64,000 nt of DNA from JANLTP01 sp031363055 (GCA_031363055.1 JANLTP010000140.1:6897-70896), one strand, 5' to 3'. Counted from the first letter of the stretch, positions 1 to 8,451 are shown. Numbers and translations: made by a program. The notes: generated by a model not told the origin, from the letters alone.

Positions 1-561
1 CAAGGCGGCTGGATGTTCAACGCGGTTTATGACCAGCTCGATAATCTTCGATTTCCGCGGCAAGGCGTTGCCGGTCGTCTGAACCTGACCGGTTCGCGTG
101 AATCGCTCGGTGCCTCCGATACCTACACCAAGTGGGATCTCGAATTGACCACGGCGTTTTCAAGAGCGCGTCAGACGCTGTCGCTGGCATTGCGTTCGGC
201 CGGCCATCTGGGTACCGGTCAGTTACCGATCTATAGCCCGATTCAGCATGGCGGCTTTTTGCAGCAGTCCGGTTTTCAGTATGGCCAGTTGATCGGCAAC
301 CGGCTGAATTTCGGTCGCCTGCTTTATCAATATCAGATCGCTGACGGCGGCTTGCTGGATGGCGCCTACCTGGGTTCCTCGTTTGAGCTAGGACAAATCA
401 GTGAACGCGAAGTGCCCGGCCAACCGACTGGACTGTTGAAGTCGATCGCATTATTTGTCGCCTTCGACAGTCCGCTGGGACCGACCTATCTGGGTTATGG
501 ACGCACCGCAACCGGTCAGGGTAATGTCTATTTTTTCCTCGGGCGGCCGGTGGGACTTTGA
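1..561 (+). CDS. C-terminal part of a patatin-like phospholipase / Omp85-type surface antigen (5' end outside window)
   Basis: The reading frame is open at the left edge of the window, so this is the 3' end of a larger gene; the first in-window Met (position 13) is not a convincing start. The roughly 187 visible residues show alternating hydrophobic/polar strands with many aromatic and Gly residues, and end in a short segment finishing FFLGRPVGL. That fits the last strands of an Omp85/BamA-type outer-membrane barrel. The stretch FPRQGVAGRLNL near the start matches the strand that opens the 'surface antigen' domain in patatin-barrel fusions of the PlpD type. The assignment to a patatin fusion rather than a plain BamA/TamA-like protein is inference, because the catalytic part is not visible. 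Confidence 0.6.
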   Translation, partial: QGGWMFNAVYDQLDNLRFPRQGVAGRLNLTGSRESLGASDTYTKWDLELTTAFSRARQTLSLALRSAGHLGTGQLPIYSPIQHGGFLQQSGFQYGQLIGNRLNFGRLLYQYQIADGGLLDGAYLGSSFELGQISEREVPGQPTGLLKSIALFVAFDSPLGPTYLGYGRTATGQGNVYFFLGRPVGL

Positions 562-617
562 CTGCGACCAATCCAGTGATCGGGTGTGAATGCTTGCGCG
601 AATGGTGCCTGCGTTGG

Positions 618-724
618 CCAGGAGCGGGCTGGTGCGAATGCCTCCGCAAATGTCATCCGCCTCGGCCTGGCGGCCGACGCTCCTTCTTGATTTCGCTGCG
701 GCATTCACACCAGCCCGCTCCAGG
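618..724. repeat. 25-bp inverted repeat, 57-bp spacer
   Basis: Arms 618-642 and 700-724 are reverse complements over 25 bp with two mismatches. The perfect 14-bp core is 621-634 (GGAGCGGGCTGGTG) against 708-721. Such long arms could form a hairpin in RNA read from either converging gene, or be the ends of a small miniature element. No target-site duplication was recognised. Confidence 0.7.
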
Positions 725-885
725 CTGACACTGTGCTTGGTTGAGGTTTGAGCATGCCGACAATGGTGCCGTTTGCGGAGTGCACGCTGCTCGCTGCAAC
801 GAACAGCACGCTGGTGACAAATCAGACTGGCGGTGTGCTTGGCGTAGCGGCATTAAGGGGGAGGCCGAAGGCCGGCGGACAGCCG

Positions 886-953
886 CGTAGCCAAGCGCGC
901 TGTCGGCCTGATCCCGCGCCAACGTAGCCAAGCGCCCGTCGGCCCGATTCCGC
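886..953. repeat. Direct repeat, 37-bp period, about 1.8 copies
   Basis: CGTAGCCAAGCGC recurs at 886 and 923, each copy followed by a GTCGGCC-GAT-CCGC tail with a few changes. The repeats touch the 3' end of the serine hydrolase gene. A third, more degenerate copy of the CGTAG-type word is visible near 842. Confidence 0.55.
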
Positions 954-965
954 ACAACTTATGCG

Positions 966-2042
966 TCACTGCAGCGCGTTCATGACCAGAGCGAGAAATC
1001 GATCCGCATGGCTGGCATCGATCCAGCGTACGACCACGACGGCATCTTGCTCGGGTAACACGCAGGTAATCGATCCGCCCGCGCCGAACGCCGCATAAGC
1101 GCTGCGCGGCAAGCTCGGGAAGACCGTTTGCGTTTGATTCAGCCAAAGTAAATAGCCATACCAGGGTGCAATCGCACAGGGCGCTTGCATCGCATCGATC
1201 CATTCGGCCGACAGCAGTTGGCGAGCGCCACAACGTCCACGATCGAGCAGCAATTGACCGATCAGCGCCTGATCACGCGCGCCGATCGACAGTCCGCCAC
1301 CCCAATGCGTGCCGCCTGGTACCGACTGAACGCGTTTGCCGTCTACGGTGACCCAGGAATGTTCATATCCGACCCAGCGCCAATCGGTGCTGGCGCCAAT
1401 CGGATCGGTAATCGCTTCGCGAAAAACATCGGGCAGTGCGCGACCGAACAATCGCAACAGGGCATAGGACAATTGATTGATACGGACGTCGTTGTATTCC
1501 CAATAAGTGCCCGGGGTCTGCAGTACCCGCAGCTCGCCCTTTCGGCCGGTGGGCTGGGTCGGCTGAAACTGCAATTTACGGAAATGATCGACCTGATCCG
1601 GAACCCCCCAGCACTGGCCCTGCCATTCGCTGGTCTGCTGCAACAACTGCGCCCAGGTCACGCTGGCATTGTGTGCGCCCTCAAATCCAATGCGCTCTAC
1701 CCGTTTGACGACCGCCTCGTTGATATCGTCGATCAGGCCGCGATCCAGCGCCAATCCGGTCAACAAGGCCAGGTACGTCTTGGCTACCGAGAAGGTGAGA
1801 TCGGGCCGATCGGGCTCGCCCCAACTCAGCAACTCATGGCCGCCGCGCCGAATGACACCCGACACCGGACCGCGTGCATGCACCGGCCCGAGCAGCGTGT
1901 TCCAGGGCGGGCGGTCTTGCATGTGAATGCCCCAGTTGCTGGCCTTCTCGCCGGGCTCCCGATCCCAGGCCACTTCATGTTGCTGCGCAAATGCCGCCGC
2001 GTTGGCGAGCGCTGCCTGACGAATTTCGTTATCCCGACTCAC
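966..2042 (-). CDS. Serine hydrolase, beta-lactamase / penicillin-binding-protein fold (class C-like esterase)
   Basis: This 358-residue protein has the SxxK signature of the serine beta-lactamase/DD-peptidase/esterase fold in FSVAKTYLA (Ser85, Lys88) and a later YWEYNDVRI segment that can supply the second Tyr-x-Asn motif. No signal peptide is evident, so a cytoplasmic esterase, amidase or lactonase is more likely than a cell-wall enzyme. It is the last gene of a minus-strand operon. Its GTG start (2040-2042) overlaps the stop of the DUF169-like gene by 4 nt, implying translational coupling. The substrate is unknown. The neighbours (a second hydrolase and a 2-hydroxy-acid dehydrogenase) suggest a catabolic rather than antibiotic-resistance role; that is inference. 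Confidence 0.8.
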   Translation of the reverse strand: MSRDNEIRQAALANAAAFAQQHEVAWDREPGEKASNWGIHMQDRPPWNTLLGPVHARGPVSGVIRRGGHELLSWGEPDRPDLTFSVAKTYLALLTGLALDRGLIDDINEAVVKRVERIGFEGAHNASVTWAQLLQQTSEWQGQCWGVPDQVDHFRKLQFQPTQPTGRKGELRVLQTPGTYWEYNDVRINQLSYALLRLFGRALPDVFREAITDPIGASTDWRWVGYEHSWVTVDGKRVQSVPGGTHWGGGLSIGARDQALIGQLLLDRGRCGARQLLSAEWIDAMQAPCAIAPWYGYLLWLNQTQTVFPSLPRSAYAAFGAGGSITCVLPEQDAVVVVRWIDASHADRFLALVMNALQ

Positions 2043-2941
2043 GTTTTCTTGCTGCCTCGATCCGGATAGCTGACGGCCATACCATCGCGGACATCCTGCT
2101 GAATGCCGTACTGTGCGAACGGATACCGAAAGCCGTTCTTCGCCAACGCATGCATGCCGGTCACCGCACTTTGCAGGTACTCGGGCGGCAAGGCCATCAG
2201 CATTTCATCATCGAGCACACCGCCATAACGACGCTCGGCGAAGCACGGAATCGACAGGCTTGGTTTGCGGGTCGACAAGGCGCGACCCCAGGAGTCGGCG
2301 CAGGCCGATTCGCCGACCACGCTCCAGTCAAAGCGTTGGTAGCCGGACCATTGCAGTCCGTTGATGAAGTACATCATGGCACCCGGGGTTGCGTAGAACA
2401 ACACGATGTCGGGTGCTGGTAAACGGCCACTGGCCAGCGGTGCCACCGCCATTGCTTCATAACGGCCATGCGGCACCACATGCATCGCGGCTTGATGCGC
2501 TCGTGCATCGACCGGCGTGGCGTACCAGACGCCGGTCATCGATTTGCCCGATAGCCACTCTTCATTCTGTTCGGTCAGCCCGATCACCGCGCGACATTGC
2601 GCACCGACCAGATCGGCACTGGTGATGCCCACTGTCCAGCCCAGGCGGGCCGCTTGGGCGACGACTTGATCGGTGGTGTGAACATTTTTTGGCCGGCGAA
2701 TCTTGGGGATGGCTTCCATGTCGGCGGCGCGCTCGAACAGTTTCATCGTGAACGGTATGCAGCGCAGCTTGAGCAGTTGCTCGAGCGATGCCGCCAGTTC
2801 GGGCATGGTCAATGGTGATTCAGGCTTGGTCAATGCAGATTGAGGCTGGGTCAATGCAGATTGAGGCTGGGTCATCGCAGATTGAGGCTGGGTCATCGCA
2901 GCATCAGGCATCGTCATCGTGGATTCATTCATGGTAGCCAT
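2039..2941 (-). CDS. DUF169-family-like protein with N-terminal heptapeptide repeats
   Basis: The protein has 300 residues. From about residue 48 onward it resembles the DUF169 family, proteins of unknown biochemical role: conserved-looking stretches are RCIPFTMKLF, the CRAVIGL region and the LFYATPGAMMYFINGLQW block. The first 45 residues are unlike the rest, consisting of a heptapeptide (roughly M/L-T-Q-P-Q-S-A) repeated about five times by a 21-bp DNA repeat. Several repeat units begin with ATG, so the true start is uncertain; 2941 follows an SD-like CCGGAG very closely, and 2932 is an alternative. The gene overlaps the upstream hydrolase gene by 13 nt and the downstream one by 4 nt, so all are in one operon. 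Confidence 0.7.
   Translation of the reverse strand: MATMNESTMTMPDAAMTQPQSAMTQPQSALTQPQSALTKPESPLTMPELAASLEQLLKLRCIPFTMKLFERAADMEAIPKIRRPKNVHTTDQVVAQAARLGWTVGITSADLVGAQCRAVIGLTEQNEEWLSGKSMTGVWYATPVDARAHQAAMHVVPHGRYEAMAVAPLASGRLPAPDIVLFYATPGAMMYFINGLQWSGYQRFDWSVVGESACADSWGRALSTRKPSLSIPCFAERRYGGVLDDEMLMALPPEYLQSAVTGMHALAKNGFRYPFAQYGIQQDVRDGMAVSYPDRGSKKT
2807..2911. repeat. 21-bp tandem repeat, five units, inside the DUF169-like gene
   Basis: Units start at 2807, 2828, 2849, 2870 and 2891. Units 2 and 3 are identical, unit 4 differs by two bases, and units 1 and 5 are more diverged. The period is a multiple of three, so the frame is kept and each unit adds seven residues. Confidence 0.85.
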
Positions 2942-3888
2942 TTCTCCGGAAAATAACCGATCGGATCGTGAACGCTGGCGTCATGGGCCGGGATAACCAC
3001 CAGCCCGGGATTGGAAGCTTGCAGTTCACGAATGCGTTGCAGCGCACGAAGCGTATCACCGGCCTCGTGGTCGGCCAGTCCGCGAACGAACCAGGGTTTC
3101 GATGCGCCGCTGGTCACCGCCTTGGCGTTCCAGATGGCGTCGCCCACAAACAGAAATCGTTTGCCGGATTCGGTCTGCAAAACCAGACCGATCGAACCTG
3201 GCGTGTGACCGAACAGCGGCACCAACACCGCACTGCCGTCGCCGAACCAGTCGAGACTCTGCGTGAACACACCGAAGCGCTTGTCCTGAAACTGCAGCGC
3301 CTTGAGCTTCAGGCCGCCATGCGCAAACTGCGAAGGCAGTATGGTGGGCGGCTTGCCCTGCTTGATGAATTCGATTTCGTCGGCCGGTGCGTAAACTTGT
3401 GCGTCAGGAAAATCACCGAGCCCGCTGGCATGGTCCCAGTGGGCATGCGAGAGCACGATATGAGCAATAGTGCTGATACCGTTGGCTTGCAGTTGGTTGA
3501 TCGCAGGCTCGCTTTTGACGTAGCCCAAAAAAGGCTTCGCCCACAAGGGCATGTCGGCCTGGTATTGTTGGTCAATCTGTCGGCCCAGGCCCGCGTCAAA
3601 CAACAGGTCGCCATTCGGATGCCGGACCAGAACCGCGATGTAATTAAGTTGCATCGGCTCGAACAGGCCGCCGCCCGCCACGGTCAAGCCCTGTCGGGTT
3701 TGCTGGCTACCGGTTTTGATCAGCGCAACCTTGACGCCAGCCTTGGTTTGCGCCGGCGGCAGGCGGTATTGCTCGGTTGCGGCGGGCCACGGGTTATCGC
3801 TCGAACAGGCGTTGCTGGCGATCGCAACGCCGAGCACAGCGCCCAATACTGCAACCCGTGCGATGGCGCAGGTAAATCGTGCAGTCAT
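2929..3888 (-). CDS. Exported metallo-beta-lactamase-fold hydrolase
   Basis: The 319-residue protein begins with a hydrophobic export signal ending near ASNAC (Cys28), so it may be a lipoprotein; the lipobox is weak and a plain signal peptide is possible. The metal-binding motif HAHWDH is at residues 148-153, followed by GHTPGS and the FVGDAIWN stretch expected of the fold. The pattern resembles N-acyl-homoserine-lactonase/AttM-like and related hydrolases, which open lactones or cleave esters and thioesters. It is cotranscribed with an FMN 2-hydroxy-acid dehydrogenase whose stop overlaps this start by 4 nt, which would fit release of a hydroxy acid from a lactone outside the cytoplasm. The substrate is unproven. 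Confidence 0.8.
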   Translation of the reverse strand: MTARFTCAIARVAVLGAVLGVAIASNACSSDNPWPAATEQYRLPPAQTKAGVKVALIKTGSQQTRQGLTVAGGGLFEPMQLNYIAVLVRHPNGDLLFDAGLGRQIDQQYQADMPLWAKPFLGYVKSEPAINQLQANGISTIAHIVLSHAHWDHASGLGDFPDAQVYAPADEIEFIKQGKPPTILPSQFAHGGLKLKALQFQDKRFGVFTQSLDWFGDGSAVLVPLFGHTPGSIGLVLQTESGKRFLFVGDAIWNAKAVTSGASKPWFVRGLADHEAGDTLRALQRIRELQASNPGLVVIPAHDASVHDPIGYFPEKWLP

Positions 3889-5033
3889 AGACCCGTCGAC
3901 TCGAGCACCGAACGATCCAGTTTGCGGACATCGGACACACCTGCCAAGGCCATGCTGACATCGAGTTCACTGCGAATGATCTCGAGCATGCGGGTAACGC
4001 CTTGTTCGCCAAGGGCGCCGAGACCAAACAGGAATGCGCGACCGACCATCGTGCCCTGGGCGCCCATCGCCAGTGCCTTGAGCAAGTCCTGACCGGAGCG
4101 GATGCCGCCATCCATCCAGACTTCAATTTTGTCGCCGACCGCATCCAGCACGCGCGGCAGAGCGTGAATCGACGAATGGGCGCCATCGAGCTGGCGGCCG
4201 CCGTGATTGCTGACGATCATCGCGTCGGCGCCGACGGTAGCGGCAATCCTTGCGTCTTCCGGGTCCTGAATGCCCTTGAGGACCAACTTGCCGCCCCATT
4301 GGCTTTTGATCCATTCAATGTCATTCCAGGACAGTGTCGGATCAAACTGACTGGCGACCCACTTCGAGAGCGTGACCACGCCATCGTTACCCTTCATGTA
4401 GCCGGCCAGATTGCCAAATGTTTTTCTCCGAGCGCCGAGCATGCGGATGGCCCAACCGGGTTTGCCGGCGATATCCAGCAGATTGCTCAAGGTAATTTTT
4501 GGCGGCACGGTCATGCCGTTCTTCAAGTCCTTGTGGCGCTGCCCGAGAATCTGCAAATCGAGCGTGAGCACCAGCGCCGAACACTTGGCCGCCTTGGCGC
4601 GCGCAATCATGTCGAGCACAAAGCCACGGTCGCGCATGACGTAAAGCTGAAACCAGAATGGCTTGGTGGTGAAGCCGGCGACGTCTTCGATCGAGCAGAT
4701 ACTCATCGTCGACAGCGTGAACGGTACGCCAAAACGTTCGGCCGCCCGCGCACCGAGCATTTCACCATCGACCCATTGCATGCCCGTCAAGCCGGTCGGT
4801 GCGATCGCCACGGGCATCGTGACCGGTTGACCGATCATCGTGCTTGCCGTGTTGCGCTTGTCGACATTGATGGCGACGCGTTGCCGGATCCGGATCGCAT
4901 CCAGATCATAGGTGTTGGCGCGGTAGGTGCCCTCGCTGTAACTGCCGGAATCGGCATAGTCATAAAACGCTCGGGGAACGCGCTTTTGCGCCAGACGGCG
5001 CAAATCTTCAATACAGGTGATGACTTCAGCCAT
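3885..5033 (-). CDS. FMN-dependent alpha-hydroxy-acid dehydrogenase (L-lactate dehydrogenase family)
   Basis: This 382-residue member of the FMN 2-hydroxy-acid oxidase/dehydrogenase family (LldD, glycolate oxidase, mandelate dehydrogenase) oxidises a 2-hydroxy acid to the 2-keto acid. Visible hallmarks are AFYDYADSGS near the N-terminus, the TLDLQILGQRHKD stretch, the active-site SNHGGRQLD with catalytic His and Arg, and the phosphate-binding DGGIRSGQD and GRAFLFG segments. The frame opens 29 codons further upstream, but family members start near MAEVITCIEDL, so the ATG at 5031-5033 is chosen. It is the first gene of the four-gene overlapping operon and lies downstream of lysR. Lactate is the default substrate guess; the context suggests a less common one. 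Confidence 0.88.
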   Translation of the reverse strand: MAEVITCIEDLRRLAQKRVPRAFYDYADSGSYSEGTYRANTYDLDAIRIRQRVAINVDKRNTASTMIGQPVTMPVAIAPTGLTGMQWVDGEMLGARAAERFGVPFTLSTMSICSIEDVAGFTTKPFWFQLYVMRDRGFVLDMIARAKAAKCSALVLTLDLQILGQRHKDLKNGMTVPPKITLSNLLDIAGKPGWAIRMLGARRKTFGNLAGYMKGNDGVVTLSKWVASQFDPTLSWNDIEWIKSQWGGKLVLKGIQDPEDARIAATVGADAMIVSNHGGRQLDGAHSSIHALPRVLDAVGDKIEVWMDGGIRSGQDLLKALAMGAQGTMVGRAFLFGLGALGEQGVTRMLEIIRSELDVSMALAGVSDVRKLDRSVLESTGL

Positions 5034-5120
5034 GGTCCGATTCTTAATTATGGGCGAATTCGAGAATGCGCCAATGCAAGCGCATGAGCTTGCGTTCGAC
5101 ATCTTAACCGCGACCCGCAA

Positions 5121-5168
5121 CTCATCCGGTCCGCCGCTTATCCGATCGGCAACTTATCCGGCCCGCAA
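5121..5168. repeat. 16-bp direct repeat, three copies, upstream of the hydroxy-acid dehydrogenase operon
   Basis: C-T-(C/T)-ATCCG words begin at 5121, 5137 and 5153, exactly 16 bp apart, with similar GC-rich tails. They sit in the 140-bp gap between lysR and the dehydrogenase, where a promoter or regulator site would be expected. They could be operator iterons or a simple tandem duplication. Confidence 0.6.
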
Positions 5169-5173
5169 ACTCC

Positions 5174-6076
5174 CTATTTTTTGAGCGATTCTTTCTCGAG
5201 TTGCTCACAAACCCCTTGAATCCAGGCCGCAAAGGCCGTGGCTGCGCGATTCGGGTTGGCGACCTGGATACAAAAGCCGCGAACCGATTGCGCGTACGCG
5301 GGAAAGGCGCAGACCAGTTCGCCGCGTTTGATCCAGGGCAGCGCCAGACTCCGTCGGCTCAGCACAATGCCCTGACCACTGGCGGCCGCCTCGAGGGCCA
5401 TTTCGATCTCGGCGAAGCAGGGGCCGCGATGCGGTTCGGGCAACGAGATGCCGGCCGCCACGAACCACGCTTGCCAGGGTTCCTGCGGGCAGGCCAGCAA
5501 ATGACCACGGCCGATGTCGGTAGCCAGCTTGAGTTCGCCGAGGCTGCGCAAATAGGTCGGTGCGCAGAGCGGAAAAATCGGCTCGAACAGTAGTCTCGCC
5601 AGCGGCGGCTTGGCGATATCGAAACTGATCTGAACGTCGGGTGAGCCGCCGTCGAGAGAATGCGCTCGGGCGACACGCAGAATCTCGAGTTCGATGCCGG
5701 GATGTGCACGATCGAATTGCGGCAGACGAGGCACCAGTACGTTGCAGGCAAAACCGGCCGGCGCGACGATGACCAACCGTTCGCCGATTTGCTGCTTGCG
5801 CCGGTTCGAGACGATTCTCGATAACTGCGCCAGCGCGATCTTGACATCGTCGAGATATTCGATGCCCAGTGGAGTTAGTATTAACTTCCTGCTTGAGCGA
5901 TAAAAAAGTAGGGCGCCAACCAGCTCTTCAACCGCCGTGATTCGCTTGGTAATCGCGCTGATGGTGATGTCAATATCGATCGCGGCTTGCTCAAAGGAGC
6001 CAAGCCGGGCGCAAATCTCGAAAGCCTGCAGGCCTTCAAGGGTCGGCAGTCGCGATGCAGATGTCATTGGAGTCAC
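5174..6076 (-). CDS. LysR-family transcriptional regulator
   Basis: The 300-residue protein has the typical N-terminal winged helix-turn-helix around LPTLEGLQAFEICARLGSFE and the helix FEQAAIDIDITISAITKRI, then a linker and the periplasmic-binding-protein-like effector domain. It is closest in flavour to GcvA-type LysR proteins. It lies between, and is oriented away from, the Liv-type ABC operon (starting at 6224), and it reads toward the hydroxy-acid dehydrogenase operon. It is therefore the obvious candidate to control both. The start may be the ATG at 6076 or the one at 6067. The inducer is unknown. Confidence 0.9.
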   Translation of the reverse strand: MTPMTSASRLPTLEGLQAFEICARLGSFEQAAIDIDITISAITKRITAVEELVGALLFYRSSRKLILTPLGIEYLDDVKIALAQLSRIVSNRRKQQIGERLVIVAPAGFACNVLVPRLPQFDRAHPGIELEILRVARAHSLDGGSPDVQISFDIAKPPLARLLFEPIFPLCAPTYLRSLGELKLATDIGRGHLLACPQEPWQAWFVAAGISLPEPHRGPCFAEIEMALEAAASGQGIVLSRRSLALPWIKRGELVCAFPAYAQSVRGFCIQVANPNRAATAFAAWIQGVCEQLEKESLKK

Positions 6077-6223
6077 CTAAATTTGCGCGATTTCGGGCTT
6101 TGAGTTTACATTTCGTTTCTTAAATTTAACAGTATTGACCACTGCGCTGCCAGCGCGACAGCTTTGGGAATACACTCGCACGCGTCGGACGCAGTGACGA
6201 CCCATAATTATTTGGAGACTTTC
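6077..6223. promoter_or_regulatory. Divergent control region between lysR and the ABC operon
   Basis: This 147-bp region separates lysR from the receptor gene. It contains the perfect palindrome TTAAATTTAA at 6120-6129 in an AT-rich patch, the sort of place where a LysR protein binds. A ribosome binding site GGAG lies at 6214-6217, six bases before the ATG of the receptor. No confident -35/-10 pair was identified. Confidence 0.45.
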
Positions 6224-7468
6224 ATGACCCGGAATTTGAGATGGCTTCTGCGGTGGGCGACTGCCTGCCTTTGGCTAACGATGGTATTGCCCGCATCCGC
6301 ACAAACAGCCCCCATCAAGATTGGACTCGGAATCGCCCAAACGGGCACCTTGAGCGGCGGCGGCAAGGCAGCGCTGGTGGCGCTGCAGCTTTGGCGTGAT
6401 GACGTCAATACCAAAGGCGGGCTGCTCGGGCGCAAGATCGAAATAATCTCCTATGATGACCAGTCGAGTGCGCAAACCACACCGGGCATCTACTCCAAAC
6501 TGATCGATGTCGACAAAGTGGATTTGTTGATTGCACCGTACGGTACCGTTCCGACGGCGCCGTTGATGCCGATGATGAAACAGCGTGGTTTGTTGCTGAT
6601 GGGCAATTTTTCCTTCCAGGCCAACCACACGGTCAAGCATGACATGTGGTTCAACAATGCACCGTGGGCCGATGCCGGTAGCTGGTCAGATGGCTTCTTC
6701 AAGCTGGCGGGTACCGCCAATGCCAAGACGGTCGCGTTTCTGGCCGCCGATCAGGAGTTTGCGCAGAATCTGGCCAATGGTGCCAAGACGATTGCCACCA
6801 AGTTGGGACTGAAAACGGTCTACGATCAAAATTATCCGCCGACCACGGTTGATTTTTCTTCGATGATGCGGGCGATTCGCAGCGCCAAGCCCGACGTTGT
6901 ATTTGTCATGTCCTATCCGAATGATTCGGCGGCCATCGTTCGTGCCGTCAGCGAGATCGGCGTCGGTGAATCGGTCAAGCTGTTCGGCGGTGGCATGGTC
7001 GGTTTGCAGTTCACACCGATCATGGAAGCGCTCGGCTCGAACCTGAATGGCATCGTCAACTACAACAGCTACGTGCCGGGGCTTGATCTGCCGGGTATCA
7101 AGGAATACTTCGAGCGCTATGGCAAGCGTGCGGTCGAAGCGAAAGTGGATCCGCTGGGCTACTACATCACGCCGTATAACTATGCCATCGGCCAGATGAT
7201 CGAGCAGGCGGTGAACGCGACCAAGAGTCTGGATCACAAGAAGCTGGCCGAGTACATTCGCGGCAATGAGATGAAAACCCTGGTGGGTAGCTACAAGTTC
7301 GGCCCGGACGGCGAACGCACCAACCCGGCGGTGTTGATGATTCAATTTCGCGGCATCGTCGACAAGAACCTGGATCAGTTCCGCCAGCCGGGCAAACAGG
7401 TGATTCTCGACCCGAGCAATTTGAAGAACGGTGAAATCATCATGCCGTTCGAAGCGGCCCGCAAGTAA
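6224..7468 (+). CDS. Periplasmic substrate-binding protein of a branched-chain-amino-acid-type ABC importer
   Basis: The 414-residue precursor carries a signal peptide (Arg-rich start, hydrophobic core, cleavage after LPASAQ) and then the type I periplasmic binding fold of the LivJ/LivK family: IKIGLGIAQTG at the mature start, ALQLWRDDVNTKGGLLGRKI, and a receptor-type DVVFVMSYPNDSAAIVRA segment. The frame opens 20 codons earlier, but the ATG at 6224 has GGAG six bases upstream and leads directly into the signal peptide. It is the first gene of the Liv-type operon, followed by both permeases and both ATPases. The ligand is unknown; this family binds amino acids, aromatic acids, amides and other small polar compounds. 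Confidence 0.9.
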   Translation: MTRNLRWLLRWATACLWLTMVLPASAQTAPIKIGLGIAQTGTLSGGGKAALVALQLWRDDVNTKGGLLGRKIEIISYDDQSSAQTTPGIYSKLIDVDKVDLLIAPYGTVPTAPLMPMMKQRGLLLMGNFSFQANHTVKHDMWFNNAPWADAGSWSDGFFKLAGTANAKTVAFLAADQEFAQNLANGAKTIATKLGLKTVYDQNYPPTTVDFSSMMRAIRSAKPDVVFVMSYPNDSAAIVRAVSEIGVGESVKLFGGGMVGLQFTPIMEALGSNLNGIVNYNSYVPGLDLPGIKEYFERYGKRAVEAKVDPLGYYITPYNYAIGQMIEQAVNATKSLDHKKLAEYIRGNEMKTLVGSYKFGPDGERTNPAVLMIQFRGIVDKNLDQFRQPGKQVILDPSNLKNGEIIMPFEAARK

Positions 7469-7519
7469 GCGCCGAGCGAGTAAGGATCGCGCCCCTACGC
7501 TCCTGCCGACAAGGTTCTG

Positions 7520-8392
7520 GTGTTTTCATTCGAGCTGCTGGCTGACGCCGTTGTGCTGGGCATTTTGCTGGGCTGCTTTTATGCGGCCGTCAGTATCGGC
7601 CTGTCGGTTTCGTTCGGCTTGCTGGACGTGCCGCACATTGCACATCCGGCCTTTGTCGTGCTGGGCTCGTACGGCACCTGGTATCTGAGCAACCTGGGGC
7701 TTGATCCGATCATCGCGGGCCTGTTGCTGATGCCCTTGTTCTTTGTATTCGGCATTGCCATGTACCGGTTCTATTACGAAACCTTCGAGAAGCGCGCGAC
7801 CGATGTCGGGGTGCGCGGTCTGGCGTTCTTCTTCGGTATTGCGTTCATCATTGAAGTACTGCTGGTCATCGTCTTTGGCGTTGATCAGCGCTTGGTGCAG
7901 GCCAGCTATATTGGCAAGGCGCTGACCATCGGCGACATGCGTTTACCCTATCGCTTGATTGTGGCATTCGTGATGGCGTTGCTACTGACCGTTACCTTGA
8001 CGCTCTACATGGGCAAGACCTTTACCGGTCGCGCCATCAAGGCGGTGGCGCAAGACGAATCGGCCTTGCGTCTGATGGGCGCCGATCCGGTGCGAATCAA
8101 GCAATGGGCCTTCGGCATTGCGACGGCAGTGGCGGCGCTGGCCGGCAGCCTGCTCATCATCGTCGGGCCGGTTGAGCCGACGATGGATCGCGCCTATATC
8201 GGCCGCACGTTTTGCGTGGTCGTACTGGCCGGTCTGGGCAGCATGTCCGGAACGCTGGCGGCAGGCATTATTCTGGGCATCACCGAATCGATCGTTCTGA
8301 CCATGCTCGGCGCCTCCTGGGCGCCAGCGGTCGGCTTTGGTCTGCTGTTGATTGTCCTGGGTATTCGGCCGCAAGGCCTGTTCGGTCGCTGA
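7520..8392 (+). CDS. Branched-chain-amino-acid-type ABC transporter permease, LivH family
   Basis: This 290-residue, highly hydrophobic inner-membrane protein has the LivH features GCFYAAVSIGLSVSFGLLDVPHIAHPAF near the N-terminus, the cytoplasmic coupling segment GRAIKAVAQDESALRLMG, and a C-terminus ending IRPQGLFGR. The start codon is GTG (7520-7522), 51 bp after the receptor gene. It forms the translocation channel with the LivM partner encoded next. Confidence 0.9.
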   Translation: MFSFELLADAVVLGILLGCFYAAVSIGLSVSFGLLDVPHIAHPAFVVLGSYGTWYLSNLGLDPIIAGLLLMPLFFVFGIAMYRFYYETFEKRATDVGVRGLAFFFGIAFIIEVLLVIVFGVDQRLVQASYIGKALTIGDMRLPYRLIVAFVMALLLTVTLTLYMGKTFTGRAIKAVAQDESALRLMGADPVRIKQWAFGIATAVAALAGSLLIIVGPVEPTMDRAYIGRTFCVVVLAGLGSMSGTLAAGIILGITESIVLTMLGASWAPAVGFGLLLIVLGIRPQGLFGR

Positions 8393-8403
8393 ATGGCATA
8401 CGT

Positions 8404-8448
8404 CAATGGGGCACCCAACAATATGGCACCCATGAATATGGCCCGAAG
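8404..8448. repeat. 15-bp tandem repeat, three imperfect units, between livH and livM
   Basis: Units at 8404, 8419 and 8434 share CAATATGGCACCCA-like words. They occupy most of the short gap before the livM start at 8452. The repeat does not create a stop in the livM frame, and an upstream extension of that frame would encode a Y-G-T-rich stretch, but no start codon is available there. Confidence 0.6.
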
Positions 8449-8451
8449 AAC

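Larger units (their letters stand above)
562..965. other. 404-bp gene-free stretch rich in inverted and direct repeats
   Basis: No convincing gene lies between the outer-membrane protein and the serine hydrolase. The stretch contains a 25-bp imperfect inverted repeat (618-642 with 700-724) and a 37-bp-period direct repeat near 886-953, described separately. The two flanking genes converge on it, so it may hold transcription termination signals, but no stem followed by a T-run was found. Confidence 0.6.

Noticed and set aside
618..724. Intrinsic terminator for the converging genes
   Set aside because: The arms are too far apart (57 nt) and no T-run follows on either strand.
1185..2069. Open plus-strand frame opposite the serine hydrolase
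   Set aside because: No motifs and no ribosome binding site; the minus strand carries the SxxK enzyme in a coupled operon.
2968..5087. Two long plus-strand frames across the metallo-hydrolase and hydroxy-acid dehydrogenase genes
   Set aside because: Both lie antisense to proteins with complete catalytic motifs and show no domain of their own.
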